Assembly (NCBI RefSeq): GCF_022352055.1
Contig: NZ_JAKRWM010000001.1
Location: 186,001-250,000, forward strand
Reading direction: 5' to 3'
Source of the DNA: Cohnella mopanensis
GTDB lineage: Bacteria > Bacillota > Bacilli > Paenibacillales > Paenibacillaceae
Length of the DNA: 64,000 nt
The notes below the pieces were generated by a model that searched no databases, had not been told where the DNA came from, and saw only the letters and a list, made by a program, of their open reading frames with translations. Of the stretch, positions 37,912-47,542 are shown piece after piece. Every line of letters begins with the position of its first letter. Position 1 is the first letter of the stretch. The translations under genes and the position numbers were made by a program.

Positions 37912-39396
37912 ATGTTGCAGTTGAAACCTTACGTGTTCTGGTTTGTTACGGGTAGCCAGCATCTATACGGTCCGGAAACGCTGGAAGAAGTCGCTTCCCA
38001 TTCCGAGGAAATTGCCAAGAGCTTGACGAGTGACCCGGCTATTCCATTCCCGGTTGTCTTCAAGCCTGTTGTCAAAACTCCCGAGGAAATTCGCCAAATC
38101 TGCGTAGCGGCTAACTCTGACGATAGCTGCGCAGGGATCATCACGTGGATGCACACTTTCTCTCCTGCTAAGATGTGGATAGCCGGATTGTCCGAGCTTC
38201 GCAAGCCATTGCTTCATCTCCATACGCAATATAACCGCGACATCCCTTGGGATTCGATCGATATGGATTTCATGAATACGAATCAAGCCGCTCATGGCGA
38301 TCGGGAATACGGCTTTATCGGAGCGCGCATGGGAATCGCCCGCAAAGTGGTTGTCGGCCACTGGCAAGACCCGCAAGTGCGTTCGCGTATCAGCGGCTGG
38401 GAACGCACGGCGGTTGCATTCGCGGAAAGCCGTCAATTGAAAGTTGCGCGATTCGGCGACAATATGCGTCAAGTTGCCGTTACCGAAGGGGATAAAGTAG
38501 AAGCGCAAATCAAGTTCGGCTGGGCTGTGAACGGATACGGCGTAGGCGATCTGGTTGAACGCGTCAATGCGGTGTCCGACGCTGCTGTTAACGAGTTGCT
38601 AGCGGAATATGCGGATAAGTATGTCATTGTAGAGGAAGGGCGTACGGAAGGCCCGATTCGTAATGCAATCGCCTATCAAGCGCGGTTGGAGATCGCGTTG
38701 AAGTCTTTCCTGGAAGAAGGCGGATTTACGGCGTTCACGACTACTTTCGAGGATTTGCACGGCTTGGAGCAATTGCCGGGCTTGGCGGTCCAGCGGCTGA
38801 TGGAGCAAGGCTACGGCTTTGCGGGCGAAGGGGATTGGAAAACGGCAGCTCTTACGCGGTTAGTGAAGATTATCGCGGGAGGCGTGGACACTTCGTTCAT
38901 GGAGGATTATACGTATCATTTCGAGCCGGGCAACGAACTCGTGTTAGGGGCTCACATGCTGGAGGTTTGCCCGACTTTGGCAGCTTCCAAGCCGCGCATT
39001 GAAGTGCATCCGCTTGGAATCGGAGGCAAAGCGGACCCTGCCCGGATCGTCTTCGACGGCAAAGGCGGCTCTGCGATAAACGTCTCGGTCGTCGACATGG
39101 GCAACCGTTTCCGCATGATCGTTAATGAAGTCGAGGGCGTACAAGTCGACAAGGCGATGCCGAAGCTTCCGGTAGCTCGCGTATTGTGGAAACCGCAGCC
39201 GTCGTTGCAGTTGGGAGCCGAAGCGTGGATATTGGCGGGCGGCGCGCATCATACCGTGTATTCTTTCGCCGTTACGACGGAGCAAATGCTCGATTTTGCG
39301 GAAATCGCCGGAATCGAATGCGTCGTCATCGATAAGAACACCACATCCGTGCAATTCCGTAACGAGCTGCGTTGGAGCCAGGTTGCTTGGAGATAA
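37912..39396 (+). CDS. araA: L-arabinose isomerase
   Basis: This 494-residue cytoplasmic enzyme interconverts L-arabinose and L-ribulose, the first step of arabinose use, with a divalent metal (usually Mn2+). The family signature runs through VFWFVTGSQHLYGPE, GIITWMHTFSPAKMWI, LLHLHTQYNRDIPW and NTNQAAHGDREYGFI. Metal-binding positions are visible in TTTFEDLHG (Glu), AGEGDWK (Glu), DYTYHFEPG (His) and AGGAHHTVYS (His). ATG 37912 has AGGAGG 8 bases upstream. It stands alone; araB and araD are not in the window. AraR-like boxes lie on both sides of its promoter and a terminator follows. Confidence 0.97.
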   Translation: MLQLKPYVFWFVTGSQHLYGPETLEEVASHSEEIAKSLTSDPAIPFPVVFKPVVKTPEEIRQICVAANSDDSCAGIITWMHTFSPAKMWIAGLSELRKPLLHLHTQYNRDIPWDSIDMDFMNTNQAAHGDREYGFIGARMGIARKVVVGHWQDPQVRSRISGWERTAVAFAESRQLKVARFGDNMRQVAVTEGDKVEAQIKFGWAVNGYGVGDLVERVNAVSDAAVNELLAEYADKYVIVEEGRTEGPIRNAIAYQARLEIALKSFLEEGGFTAFTTTFEDLHGLEQLPGLAVQRLMEQGYGFAGEGDWKTAALTRLVKIIAGGVDTSFMEDYTYHFEPGNELVLGAHMLEVCPTLAASKPRIEVHPLGIGGKADPARIVFDGKGGSAINVSVVDMGNRFRMIVNEVEGVQVDKAMPKLPVARVLWKPQPSLQLGAEAWILAGGAHHTVYSFAVTTEQMLDFAEIAGIECVVIDKNTTSVQFRNELRWSQVAWR

Positions 39397-39421
39397 TGAT
39401 ATTACGCAATTAAGTTAACGG

Positions 39422-39453
39422 AACACCTCGCGCAACATCGGCGGGGTGTTTTT
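39422..39453 (+). terminator. araA terminator
   Basis: AACACCTCGC pairs with GCGGGGTGTT (one G-T pair) around a loop of about ten bases, followed by TTTT. Confidence 0.8.
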
Positions 39454-39732
39454 GTCATTCCCGTAAGGGGCGCGAAACGAATTAAAATCGTAAGCAGGAG
39501 AATAGGGAATGGAATACGAATTAATGGATTGACATACAAATAATTCAATGTGGAGGAGGTTCCACAAACTTTCTTACGACTTTTTTGAAAATGAGGTGAA
39601 TCTTTTCATGAAATTCGCTATAATGAATGTAAGTTTCATGTAAATTGTCAGGTAAGTTTACATTCATTTAACATTGAGCGAACAAAAATCAACAAACCCA
39701 GCTATGCCCTATTCGTCGGGAGGTGATTTTGC
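39454..39732 (+). promoter_or_regulatory. glg operon promoter and leader with repeats
   Basis: This gene-free stretch holds a TATAAT box at 39619-39624. Just after it comes a perfect 11-bp inverted repeat, AATGAATGTAA (39622-39632) with TTACATTCATT (39658-39668). The octamer GTAAGTTT is repeated directly at 39629 and 39652. Upstream are the palindrome TTTCATGAAA (39604-39613) and GTGGA-N6-TCCAC (39550-39565). The 11-bp repeat could be an operator or a hairpin in the leader RNA. No standard -35 fits the TATAAT box, which suggests an activator or an alternative sigma factor. Confidence 0.5.
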
Positions 39733-41640
39733 ATGCAGGCTCCGCCGGCTTTAGTTTCATCCGACGACCTGTACTTGTTCAATACCGGGCAGCTTTTTCG
39801 CGCCTATCGCACATTCGGGGCACATTCCATGGAATTTGATGGCCGGCATGGCGTTCGTTTCGTTTTATGGGCTCCTCATGCTCGCCAAGTACGCATCGTT
39901 GGCGATTTTAACGGCTGGAACAGCGACGAACGGATTGCGGATATGACGCAAGTGGGTACGACGGGCGTGTGGATTGCATTCGTCCCGGGTATCGGCGAAG
40001 GTGCCCGCTACAAGTACGAGATCTTGAACGAAAGAGGAGAACGGCAACTGAAGTCCGATCCTTTCGGATTTCAATGCGAATTAAGACCGAATACCGCGTC
40101 TATCGTCACTTCCCTTCAACATCACGCATGGGAGGATCAGGAGTGGATCGATAACAAAAAGAAACATCCGCCCTACCACAAACCTATGCTCATCTACGAG
40201 GTTCATCTCGCTTCGTGGCGAATGGACGCCCCCGAGCAATTTCGCGATTATGAACAACTGGCGCATGAGCTCGTCGACTATGTCAGTTCCATGGGGTATA
40301 CCCATATTGAAGTATTGCCACTCACCGAACATCCCTTTGATCGTTCTTGGGGTTATCAAGCAACGGGATATTTTGCGGCAACGAGTCGATACGGACCATC
40401 CGAAGGGTTAAAAAAGCTCGTCGATTGTTGCCACCGGCGCGGGATCGGAGTATTGCTGGATTGGGTGTGCGGACACTTCTGCAAGGATGATCACGGGCTC
40501 AGGCTGTTCGACGGCACGCCGACCTATGAGCCAGCGGATTTCCGCCGGGCGGAAAAGCCGCTATGGGGAACGTTGGCTTTCGATTTCGGAAAGCCGCAAG
40601 TGCAAAGCTTCCTACTCTCCAACGCCTTATTTTGGTTGGATGTCTATCATATCGACGGGTTGCGGGTTGATGCCGTTGCCAGCATGATCGAGCTTAACTT
40701 CGACAAGCCGGAGTCGATGCGTACGGTTAATCGTTACGGCGGAACTGAGGATCTCGAAGCTCTCCATTTTCTACGCAAGCTGAATGAAACCGTGTTTCAA
40801 TATTATCCCGAGAGTCTCATGATGGCAGAAGATTCTTCCTCCTATCCTGCAGTCACATCGCCCACTTACCTTGGAGGCCTCGGATTCAACTACAAATGGA
40901 ATATGGGCTGGATGAACGACATGCTCCGCTATATGGAGACGGATCCTTCCCACCGCTCAAGCCATCATTCTCTCATCACTTTTTCCCTTCACTACGCCTT
41001 TTCCGAAAATTACGTTTTACCTCTGTCACACGACGAAGTCGTTCACGGCAAGCGTTCGATGTTAAATAAAATGCCGGGCGATTATCGCGAAAAGTTCGCC
41101 AATCTTCGCTTGTTCTACGGGTATTGGATGACTCATCCCGGCAAGAAACTGCTCTTCATGGGCGGGGAGTTCGGACAATTCGACGAATGGAAGGATTACG
41201 CCGGATTAGACTGGAGCTTGCTACAGTACCCGATGCACGACAGCATGCATCAATACGTTCGGGAATTAAACCAACTATACGTGGATCAACCTGCACTCTG
41301 GGAGAATGATCACCAGCAAAGCGGATTTGAATGGATCGACGTCAACAACGCCGCGCAATGTATCCTCTCCTTTCAACGAAATGATAAACAGCTCGAAGCT
41401 CCTATCGTTACGGTTTGTAATTTTTCCAGGGAAACGCACCCTATCTATCGAATCGGAGTGTCTAAACCCGGTAAGTATCGGCTATTGCTTAATAGCGATA
41501 GATCGGATTACGGAGGGGGAGGACACGAGATGCCTTCCCAAGCGGTAGCGCAAAATATCCCTCAGCATGGCAAAGCTTACAGCATAGAAGTAACGGTGCC
41601 CGCTTTATCCGTCCAGCTTTGGAAGTCAGAGACAGCTTGA
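39733..41640 (+). CDS. glgB: 1,4-alpha-glucan branching enzyme
   Basis: This 635-residue GH13 enzyme forms the alpha-1,6 branches of glycogen in the cytoplasm. A CBM48 domain comes first (HGVRFVLWAPHARQVRIVGDFNGWN), then the catalytic barrel: EVLPLTEHPFDRSWGYQATGYFA, the nucleophile Asp313 in DGLRVDAVASM, the acid/base Glu366 in LMMAEDSSSYP, and the loop VLPLSHDEVVHGKRSMLNKMPGD that marks branching enzymes. A C-terminal beta domain ends it. ATG 39733 has GGGAGGTG about 9 bases upstream. It is the first gene of a five-gene glycogen operon. Confidence 0.96.
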   Translation: MQAPPALVSSDDLYLFNTGQLFRAYRTFGAHSMEFDGRHGVRFVLWAPHARQVRIVGDFNGWNSDERIADMTQVGTTGVWIAFVPGIGEGARYKYEILNERGERQLKSDPFGFQCELRPNTASIVTSLQHHAWEDQEWIDNKKKHPPYHKPMLIYEVHLASWRMDAPEQFRDYEQLAHELVDYVSSMGYTHIEVLPLTEHPFDRSWGYQATGYFAATSRYGPSEGLKKLVDCCHRRGIGVLLDWVCGHFCKDDHGLRLFDGTPTYEPADFRRAEKPLWGTLAFDFGKPQVQSFLLSNALFWLDVYHIDGLRVDAVASMIELNFDKPESMRTVNRYGGTEDLEALHFLRKLNETVFQYYPESLMMAEDSSSYPAVTSPTYLGGLGFNYKWNMGWMNDMLRYMETDPSHRSSHHSLITFSLHYAFSENYVLPLSHDEVVHGKRSMLNKMPGDYREKFANLRLFYGYWMTHPGKKLLFMGGEFGQFDEWKDYAGLDWSLLQYPMHDSMHQYVRELNQLYVDQPALWENDHQQSGFEWIDVNNAAQCILSFQRNDKQLEAPIVTVCNFSRETHPIYRIGVSKPGKYRLLLNSDRSDYGGGGHEMPSQAVAQNIPQHGKAYSIEVTVPALSVQLWKSETA

Positions 41641-41706
41641 TCAGACGCAAAGATCGTTCAGCTTAATGACATTGAAGCCGTTTTTACTCGGGAAGGAGTG
41701 AAGTTC

Positions 41707-42873
41707 ATGCGCAAAAATGAATGTATTGCCATGCTGCTGGCTGGCGGAGAAGGACGCCGCTTGGGGGTATTGACTAAAGATTTGGCGAAGCCTGCGGTGC
41801 ATTTCGGGGGCAAATATCGCATTATAGACTTCACCTTAAGCAATTGCGTGCATTCCGGAATCGAGACCGTCGGAGTGCTTACTCAATACCAGCCGCTAGA
41901 ATTGACCCAGCATCTCGGAATTGGTACGCCTTGGGGATTAGATCGCCGAGAAGGCGGGATGCACGTTCTGCCTCCTTACGTCCGCCAGAAAGGCGGCACT
42001 TGGTACAAGGGGACGGCAAACGCCATCTATCAGAATTTAGGATTCATTGAACGTTACGATCCGGAGTACGTGCTCATTATTTCCGGCGATCATATTTATA
42101 AAATGAACTACGACCTTCTATTGAATGCCCATAAAAAGAACAACGCGGACGCGACGATCGCCGTCATCAGCGTGCCGTGGGCGGAAGCGAGCCGGTTCGG
42201 CATTCTTAGCGTGGACGATGACGGAAGAGTCGTGGAATTCGCGGAAAAACCGAAAAAGCCGACTAGTAATCTCGCGTCTATGGGCGTCTATATGTTTAAT
42301 TGGTCGGTATTGAAAGAAGCTTTGATTCGGGACGAGGCGGATCGGCTTTCTTCTAACGATTTCGGCAAAGATATTATTCCGACTTTGCTCGAAGATGAAG
42401 CACGGCTGTATTCCTATCAATTCGACGGCTATTGGAAGGATGTCGGTACGATCGATAGTTTGTGGGAGGCGAATATGGACCTGCTCGAAGAGAAGCCTTC
42501 GCTACGGTTGAACGACCGTTCTTGGCGTATCTTTTCCGCAAGCCCGAACCAACCCGCCCAATACGTTGCGCCGACCGCTAAAGTGCAAGGTTCTCTAATC
42601 AATGAAGGCTGCGTCGTCGAAGGGAAAGTGAACCGTTCCGTACTATTCCATGGGGCTCGCGTTGGCGAAGGCAGCGTTGTCGAGGATTCGATTCTAATGC
42701 CCGGGGCGATCGTCGGTAACCATGCCCGCGTCATTCGCGCAATCGTTGGGGAAGGCGCGGTTGTCGGGGAAGGCTGTCAAGTAGGCAGCGTGGAAGCCGA
42801 GGAAATTGCCGTAGTGGGCAGTGGGGAAACGATCCGCCCGTTAGCGGAACTTAAGGAGGCGGAGCCGGTATGA
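41707..42873 (+). CDS. glgC: Glucose-1-phosphate adenylyltransferase
   Basis: About 388 residues. It makes ADP-glucose from ATP and glucose 1-phosphate, the committed step of glycogen synthesis. The nucleotide-binding start is [35 protein letters not shown], followed by [24 protein letters not shown] and FAEKPKKP, and a C-terminal left-handed beta-helix ([14 protein letters not shown]) is present. ATG 41707 has AAGGAG 8 bases upstream; a GTG at 41698 overlaps it. It overlaps the next gene by 4 bases (ATGA). In Bacillus and relatives GlgC works as a complex with GlgD. Confidence 0.96.
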   Translation: MRKNECIAMLLAGGEGRRLGVLTKDLAKPAVHFGGKYRIIDFTLSNCVHSGIETVGVLTQYQPLELTQHLGIGTPWGLDRREGGMHVLPPYVRQKGGTWYKGTANAIYQNLGFIERYDPEYVLIISGDHIYKMNYDLLLNAHKKNNADATIAVISVPWAEASRFGILSVDDDGRVVEFAEKPKKPTSNLASMGVYMFNWSVLKEALIRDEADRLSSNDFGKDIIPTLLEDEARLYSYQFDGYWKDVGTIDSLWEANMDLLEEKPSLRLNDRSWRIFSASPNQPAQYVAPTAKVQGSLINEGCVVEGKVNRSVLFHGARVGEGSVVEDSILMPGAIVGNHARVIRAIVGEGAVVGEGCQVGSVEAEEIAVVGSGETIRPLAELKEAEPV

Positions 42874-43982
42874 AGTTATCCGTAATGGGAGTTATCAATT
42901 TAATCCATGAAGCGGACGAGATGGAAGCTTTGACGGCGAATCGCTGCTTGGCGACGGTACCGTTCGGCGGACGTTATCGCTTGATTGACTTTACGCTATC
43001 CTCGATGGTGAATTCCGGCATCCCGAAGGTTGCGGTATTCGCTCACCGGAAATTCCGCTCGCTGATGGACCATCTCGGCTCAGGGAGCAACTGGGATCTT
43101 CACCGCAAGCAAAGCGGACTGTTCGTGTTGCCCCCCTCCATGGAAGATCAAACGGATTTCGGCCGCGGCGACTTGTACCATTTCTACCGCAATCGCGATT
43201 ATTTCGCCCGCAGCCCGCTTGAGTACGTTGTTATCTCGCGCAGCCATATGGTTTGCAACGTAGACTTCGGCAAGGTGCTGGAGCACCACAAGGAAACGGG
43301 CGCGGACATCACGGTCGTGTGCAAACAGAGTCCGGAAGGCATGCCGGGCTTAGCTCGCAAAGCGAAGGTGAATTCCGCAGGGCGAATAATCGAGATGCAA
43401 GACCATTTCGGTCGTTTGGACAGCGACATCGTATCTATGGAGATGTATGTGCTTAGCAAGGATTTGTTGCTGGATCTAGTAGAAACGTCCTTGGCGCAAG
43501 GCCGCGATCATTTCGTCCGGCATTCCATCCTGTCGCGCTTGAATCAATTGCAAGTAAACGCCTATATGCATGAAGGGGTACTCGGCGTTGTTAATAATAT
43601 TGCTGCGTATTATCAGCATAGCATGGAGTTGTTGCGTCCCGAGGTTTGGCACGAGTTGTTTTTCAAGCCGGGCTCGATTTATACGAAAGTTAAGGATGAA
43701 CCGCCGACGCATTACCGGAACGGAGCCGACGTTACGCATTCCCTTATCGCCAACGGCTGCGATATCGAAGGGACGGTAACCAATAGCATTTTGTTCCGCG
43801 GGGTTAAGGTGGCTAAAGGCGCGGTCGTGCGCAATAGCATCGTGATGCAGAATGGAATAGTCGGAGAGAACGGGTCGCTTGAAAATTGCATCCTGGACAA
43901 AGAAGTGGAAATCAGAGCGCAGCAGCAGCTTAAAGGGTCGTCCGAAATGCCGTTTATCGCTTTGAAGCGGAAAGTCATATAA
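42870..43982 (+). CDS. glgD: Glucose-1-phosphate adenylyltransferase subunit GlgD
   Basis: This 370-residue homologue of GlgC lacks the intact nucleotide loop: in place of GGEGRRL the start reads [42 protein letters not shown]. The [15 protein letters not shown] segment (in place of SGDHIYKM) and the C-terminal beta-helix ([23 protein letters not shown]) are GlgD features. It is the non-catalytic partner that raises GlgC activity. It is coupled to glgC by a 4-base overlap and glgA starts 15 bases further on. Confidence 0.95.
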   Translation: MKLSVMGVINLIHEADEMEALTANRCLATVPFGGRYRLIDFTLSSMVNSGIPKVAVFAHRKFRSLMDHLGSGSNWDLHRKQSGLFVLPPSMEDQTDFGRGDLYHFYRNRDYFARSPLEYVVISRSHMVCNVDFGKVLEHHKETGADITVVCKQSPEGMPGLARKAKVNSAGRIIEMQDHFGRLDSDIVSMEMYVLSKDLLLDLVETSLAQGRDHFVRHSILSRLNQLQVNAYMHEGVLGVVNNIAAYYQHSMELLRPEVWHELFFKPGSIYTKVKDEPPTHYRNGADVTHSLIANGCDIEGTVTNSILFRGVKVAKGAVVRNSIVMQNGIVGENGSLENCILDKEVEIRAQQQLKGSSEMPFIALKRKVI

Positions 43983-43997
43983 ATAGGAGTTGACCGC

Positions 43998-45425
43998 ATG
44001 CGGGTTATGTTCGCGGCGTCGGAAGCGATGCCGCTCGTGAAAACAGGGGGACTGGCCGATGTCGTCGGCGCGCTTCCAAAGGCGCTCGCCAAGCGAGGCG
44101 TTGATGTAACCGTCGTTCTTCCGAAATACGGTGAAATTCCGCAGGCCATCGCCGATGCTGCCGTCACTCTCACCGTGATGGAGGTTCAGTTGGGGTGGCG
44201 CAGACAGTATTGCGGAGTTCAGGAAGTGACGCTGGACGGGGTTCGTTTTCTGCTCATCGATAATGAATTTTATTTCAAGCGGGGTTATTTGTACGGATAC
44301 GGAGACGAGGCGGAGAGGTTTGCCTTCTTTAGCTTCGCGGTAATAGAAATGCTGGGCAAGCTCGATCGGATGCCGGATATCCTTCATTGCCACGATTGGC
44401 AAACCGGGTTGATACCGTTTCTACTGCGGACGCGATACGCTAATCGTCCGGGATATCGGGATATCCGCACGGTGTTCACGATTCATAATCTCCAATATCA
44501 GGGCGTTTTCTCGCGCGAGCTGTTGCAGGATTTGCTGGCGACGGGGGACGATTCCTTCACGGGAGACAGCCTCGAATTTTACGGAGCGGCAAGCTGCATG
44601 AAGGCGGGTCTTCGTTTCGCGGACAAGCTGTCTACCGTAAGCAATACTTATTCATACGAGATTCAGACGGAGGAGTACGGCGAGAAGCTCGACGGAGTGA
44701 TTCGTCAGCGATCGCACGATTTGTGGGGAATCCTGAACGGTATCGACACGGATGTTTACGATCCGATGAATGATCCGAATCTGGCGGTGCCGTACCGGAA
44801 TTCCCCCGCTAAGAAGAGCATGAACAAATTAGCTCTTCAGCAAGAGCTGGGACTGCCGATAGACGCCTCTGTGCCGATGTTCGGCGTCGTCTCGCGATTA
44901 ACTGGACAGAAGGGCTTCGACTTGATTGGAGCGGCATTGCCGGAAATGATGAAAGAAAATATTCAGCTGGTCGTTCTTGGATCAGGCGAGCCCGACATCG
45001 AGCAAATGCTCCGCGATGCGCTACACAAACACAAGGAGAAGATCGCACTTTGGTTTGGATTTAACGAAGGTTTGGCGCGGCGAGTGTATGCGGCATCCGA
45101 CATGATCTTAATGCCATCCCGGTTCGAGCCGTGCGGCTTAAGCCAATTGATCGCTTTGAGATACCGAACCGTCCCGATCGTAAGAGAAACGGGAGGTTTA
45201 CGTGACACTGTGGAATCGTATAACGAATATACCGGAACAGGGAACGGATTTACGTTCGGCCCTGCAACCGTGCACGATTTGCTATTTACGGTACGTCGAG
45301 CTTTGTCTTACTACGGCAAGGAAGAGCATTGGAATCGGATTGTGGCTAACGGTGCCAAGAAGGATTACGGCTGGGAATCTTCGGCACGATTATATTACAA
45401 ACTATATCGCGAACTCGTCAGCTAA
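43998..45425 (+). CDS. glgA: Glycogen synthase (ADP-glucose type)
   Basis: This 475-residue GT5 enzyme transfers glucose from ADP-glucose to the non-reducing end of alpha-1,4-glucan. The N-terminal ADP-glucose motif is LVKTGGLADVVGALPKAL. It is followed by LHCHDWQTGLIPFLL, TIHNLQYQGVFS and WGILNGIDTDVYDP, and the C-terminal GT-B half carries MLMPSRFEPCGLSQLIA and the RETGGLRDTV loop. ATG 43998 has ATAGGAG about 8 bases upstream. Fourth gene of the operon. Confidence 0.97.
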   Translation: MRVMFAASEAMPLVKTGGLADVVGALPKALAKRGVDVTVVLPKYGEIPQAIADAAVTLTVMEVQLGWRRQYCGVQEVTLDGVRFLLIDNEFYFKRGYLYGYGDEAERFAFFSFAVIEMLGKLDRMPDILHCHDWQTGLIPFLLRTRYANRPGYRDIRTVFTIHNLQYQGVFSRELLQDLLATGDDSFTGDSLEFYGAASCMKAGLRFADKLSTVSNTYSYEIQTEEYGEKLDGVIRQRSHDLWGILNGIDTDVYDPMNDPNLAVPYRNSPAKKSMNKLALQQELGLPIDASVPMFGVVSRLTGQKGFDLIGAALPEMMKENIQLVVLGSGEPDIEQMLRDALHKHKEKIALWFGFNEGLARRVYAASDMILMPSRFEPCGLSQLIALRYRTVPIVRETGGLRDTVESYNEYTGTGNGFTFGPATVHDLLFTVRRALSYYGKEEHWNRIVANGAKKDYGWESSARLYYKLYRELVS

Positions 45426-45442
45426 GAAGGAGAGGGATTGGC

Positions 45443-47410
45443 ATGGCACGACATCTTGTCATTGGTAATGGGAAAATGCTAGTCAATTTGGACAGCAACT
45501 GTTTTGTTCGCGACGTTTATTTTCCGTTCGTAGGCCAGTTGAATCATGTGGGGGGTCACGCTTGCCGCTTCGGAGTATGGTGCAACGGAGCGTTCGCTTG
45601 GCTGGATGATCCGGAGTGGATGATCGAGCTCGGTTATATCGAAGACTCGCTGGTCACGAACGTGACCGCCCGGCATGAACGATTAGGACTGGAGCTACAG
45701 CTTAACGACGGCATTCATCAACGGGAGTGTATTTTCTTAAAACGCGTTGTGGTGCGGAATTTAGGCGATACCGATAAGGATGTCCGGGTGTTTTTCCATA
45801 ATGACCTGATGATCGACGGCAATGAGGTCGGGGATACGGCGGCCTTCTATCCGGGAAATCGGACTTTGTTTCATTACAAGCGCTCATCCTACTTTATGTT
45901 CAACGGCAGATCCGAGCAGGGCGGCATCTACCAGTTCTCGACGGGCGTCAAACGTTTCCAATCCGCCGAAGGCACTTGGAGGGACGCGGAGGATGGCGAG
46001 CTAATGGGCAATGCGATTTCTCAAGGTTCCGTGGACAGTACGATCAGCTTCCGAACGAACGTTCAGCCGGGCAACGAGAAAACGATCTATTACTGGATGT
46101 CCGTCGGATCCGATATGGAGGAAGTGAAGCGGCTTGACCAATATGTGCAGGAGAGCCATCCGGAGAAACTGCTCAGCCGCATCGTCATCTACTGGAATCA
46201 CTGGCTGGAGAAGGTGAACGACCGCTTCGGCGATTTGCCGGCTCACGTTAGCCGCCAATTCAAGCATAGCTTGCTTATCGTAAGGACGCAGATCGACGAA
46301 CGAGGGGCTATATTGGCCGCGAACGATACGGATATTCTGCAATACAACCGGGACCATTACAGTTACATGTGGCCGCGGGATGGAGCGCTGATCGCCGACG
46401 CGATGTCGCTTGCCGGTTATCACGGAACGATTTCTCCTTTTTTCCATTTTTGCGGGCGCAACCTGTCTCCGGAAGGATATTTGCATCACAAGTATAATCC
46501 GGATGGGACGGTAGGCTCTAGCTGGCATCCCTATGTCGTTCAGGGAGTTCCTCGCCTGCCGATTCAAGAAGACGAGACGGCGCTCGTGCTGTACGCGCTT
46601 TGGAAGGATTATGCGAGGCACGGGGAGATCGAGCTGTCGCAATCGTTGCACAGCACATTGATCAGGAAAGCATCCGCGTTTCTATGCGAATATATGGAGC
46701 CCGACTTGGGCCTTCCTAAGCCTAGCTACGATCTATGGGAAGAACGGTACGGCATCTGGACGTATACGGTCGCTTCCGTATATGGCGGGTTGATGGCGGC
46801 GGCCTACTTCGCCGACTTATTCGGGGATTACGATCGCAGCGATCAATATCGCGTCGTGGCCGATCAGATCAAGCAAGGGATCGTAACGCATCTCTGGGAC
46901 GAGGAGGCCGGCAGATATGCTCGCGGCTTGATCTTCCAAGATGGACAATGGGTAAAGGATATGACGGTCGAGAGCAGTTTGTTCGGATTGTTCGAGTTCG
47001 AGGTGTTCCCGGCGGAAGACGACAAAGTATCCCGCACGATGCACGCCATCTCGGAGAAGCTTCGCATCCAGACGGACGTGGGCGGAATCGCGAGGTATAC
47101 GAACGATTATTACTTCCGTCAATCCGATGACATCGACAAAATACCGGGCAACCCGTGGATTATTTGTACGCTGTGGGTAGCCAACTTCCAGATCGAAACC
47201 GCCAAATCGGTTGAAGACTTGGAAGAGCCGCGCAGGACGCTCGAGAAAGTGACGACGTTCGCCCTTCCGGGAGGGAATTTGCCTGAGCAAGTCCATCCGG
47301 AAACGGGATCGCCGATCTCGGTTGCGCCATTGACTTGGTCGCATGCCACATATGTTTCTACGGTATGTAAGTACGTGCGGAAGTTGGAGCAGTTGAAGTC
47401 GTCTTCTTGA
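45443..47410 (+). CDS. GH15 glucoamylase-like glycoside hydrolase
   Basis: This 655-residue protein has the two-part build of GH15 enzymes. The N-terminal beta-sandwich (1-270: HLVIGNGKMLVNLDSNCFVRDVYFPFVGQLNHV) is followed by an (alpha/alpha)6 barrel with YNRDHYSYMWPRDGALIADAMSLAGY, the acid pair Glu433/Glu434 in SYDLWEERYG and the base Glu615 in LPEQVHPETGSP. There is no signal peptide, so it acts inside the cell, presumably on glycogen or imported alpha-glucan, releasing glucose. It follows glgA by 17 bases and stands in the place where glgP (phosphorylase) closes the operon in Bacillus subtilis. A terminator follows. Confidence 0.9.
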   Translation: MARHLVIGNGKMLVNLDSNCFVRDVYFPFVGQLNHVGGHACRFGVWCNGAFAWLDDPEWMIELGYIEDSLVTNVTARHERLGLELQLNDGIHQRECIFLKRVVVRNLGDTDKDVRVFFHNDLMIDGNEVGDTAAFYPGNRTLFHYKRSSYFMFNGRSEQGGIYQFSTGVKRFQSAEGTWRDAEDGELMGNAISQGSVDSTISFRTNVQPGNEKTIYYWMSVGSDMEEVKRLDQYVQESHPEKLLSRIVIYWNHWLEKVNDRFGDLPAHVSRQFKHSLLIVRTQIDERGAILAANDTDILQYNRDHYSYMWPRDGALIADAMSLAGYHGTISPFFHFCGRNLSPEGYLHHKYNPDGTVGSSWHPYVVQGVPRLPIQEDETALVLYALWKDYARHGEIELSQSLHSTLIRKASAFLCEYMEPDLGLPKPSYDLWEERYGIWTYTVASVYGGLMAAAYFADLFGDYDRSDQYRVVADQIKQGIVTHLWDEEAGRYARGLIFQDGQWVKDMTVESSLFGLFEFEVFPAEDDKVSRTMHAISEKLRIQTDVGGIARYTNDYYFRQSDDIDKIPGNPWIICTLWVANFQIETAKSVEDLEEPRRTLEKVTTFALPGGNLPEQVHPETGSPISVAPLTWSHATYVSTVCKYVRKLEQLKSSS

Positions 47411-47417
47411 GTGGAAT

Positions 47418-47459
47418 AAAGCCAAACAGCTGGAGTAAATGTGCTGTTTGGCTTTTCTT
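47418..47459 (+). terminator. Terminator of the glycogen operon
   Basis: AAAGCCAAACAGC and GCTGTTTGGCTTT pair perfectly over 13 bp around a 12-base loop, then TCTTTT. Confidence 0.88.
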
Positions 47460-47542
47460 TTGGCATTCTGAATTGGTAGAATAGAGAAGTGCATATGAAC
47501 ACGCGTTCATAATCAACTTCATGTCAAAGGAGCAATCGGCCA

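Noticed and set aside
39529..39557. TTGACA at 39529 as the -35 of the glycogen operon
   Set aside because: No -10-like hexamer lies 16-18 bases downstream; the TATAAT at 39619 is far too distant.
43476..44402. 308-codon minus-strand open frame across glgD and glgA
   Set aside because: It overlaps two certain genes and their start and stop signals; composition is that of antisense reading.
46001..47494. Minus-strand open frames of 216 and 225 codons opposite the GH15 gene
   Set aside because: They are antisense to an intact enzyme and show no protein family features.
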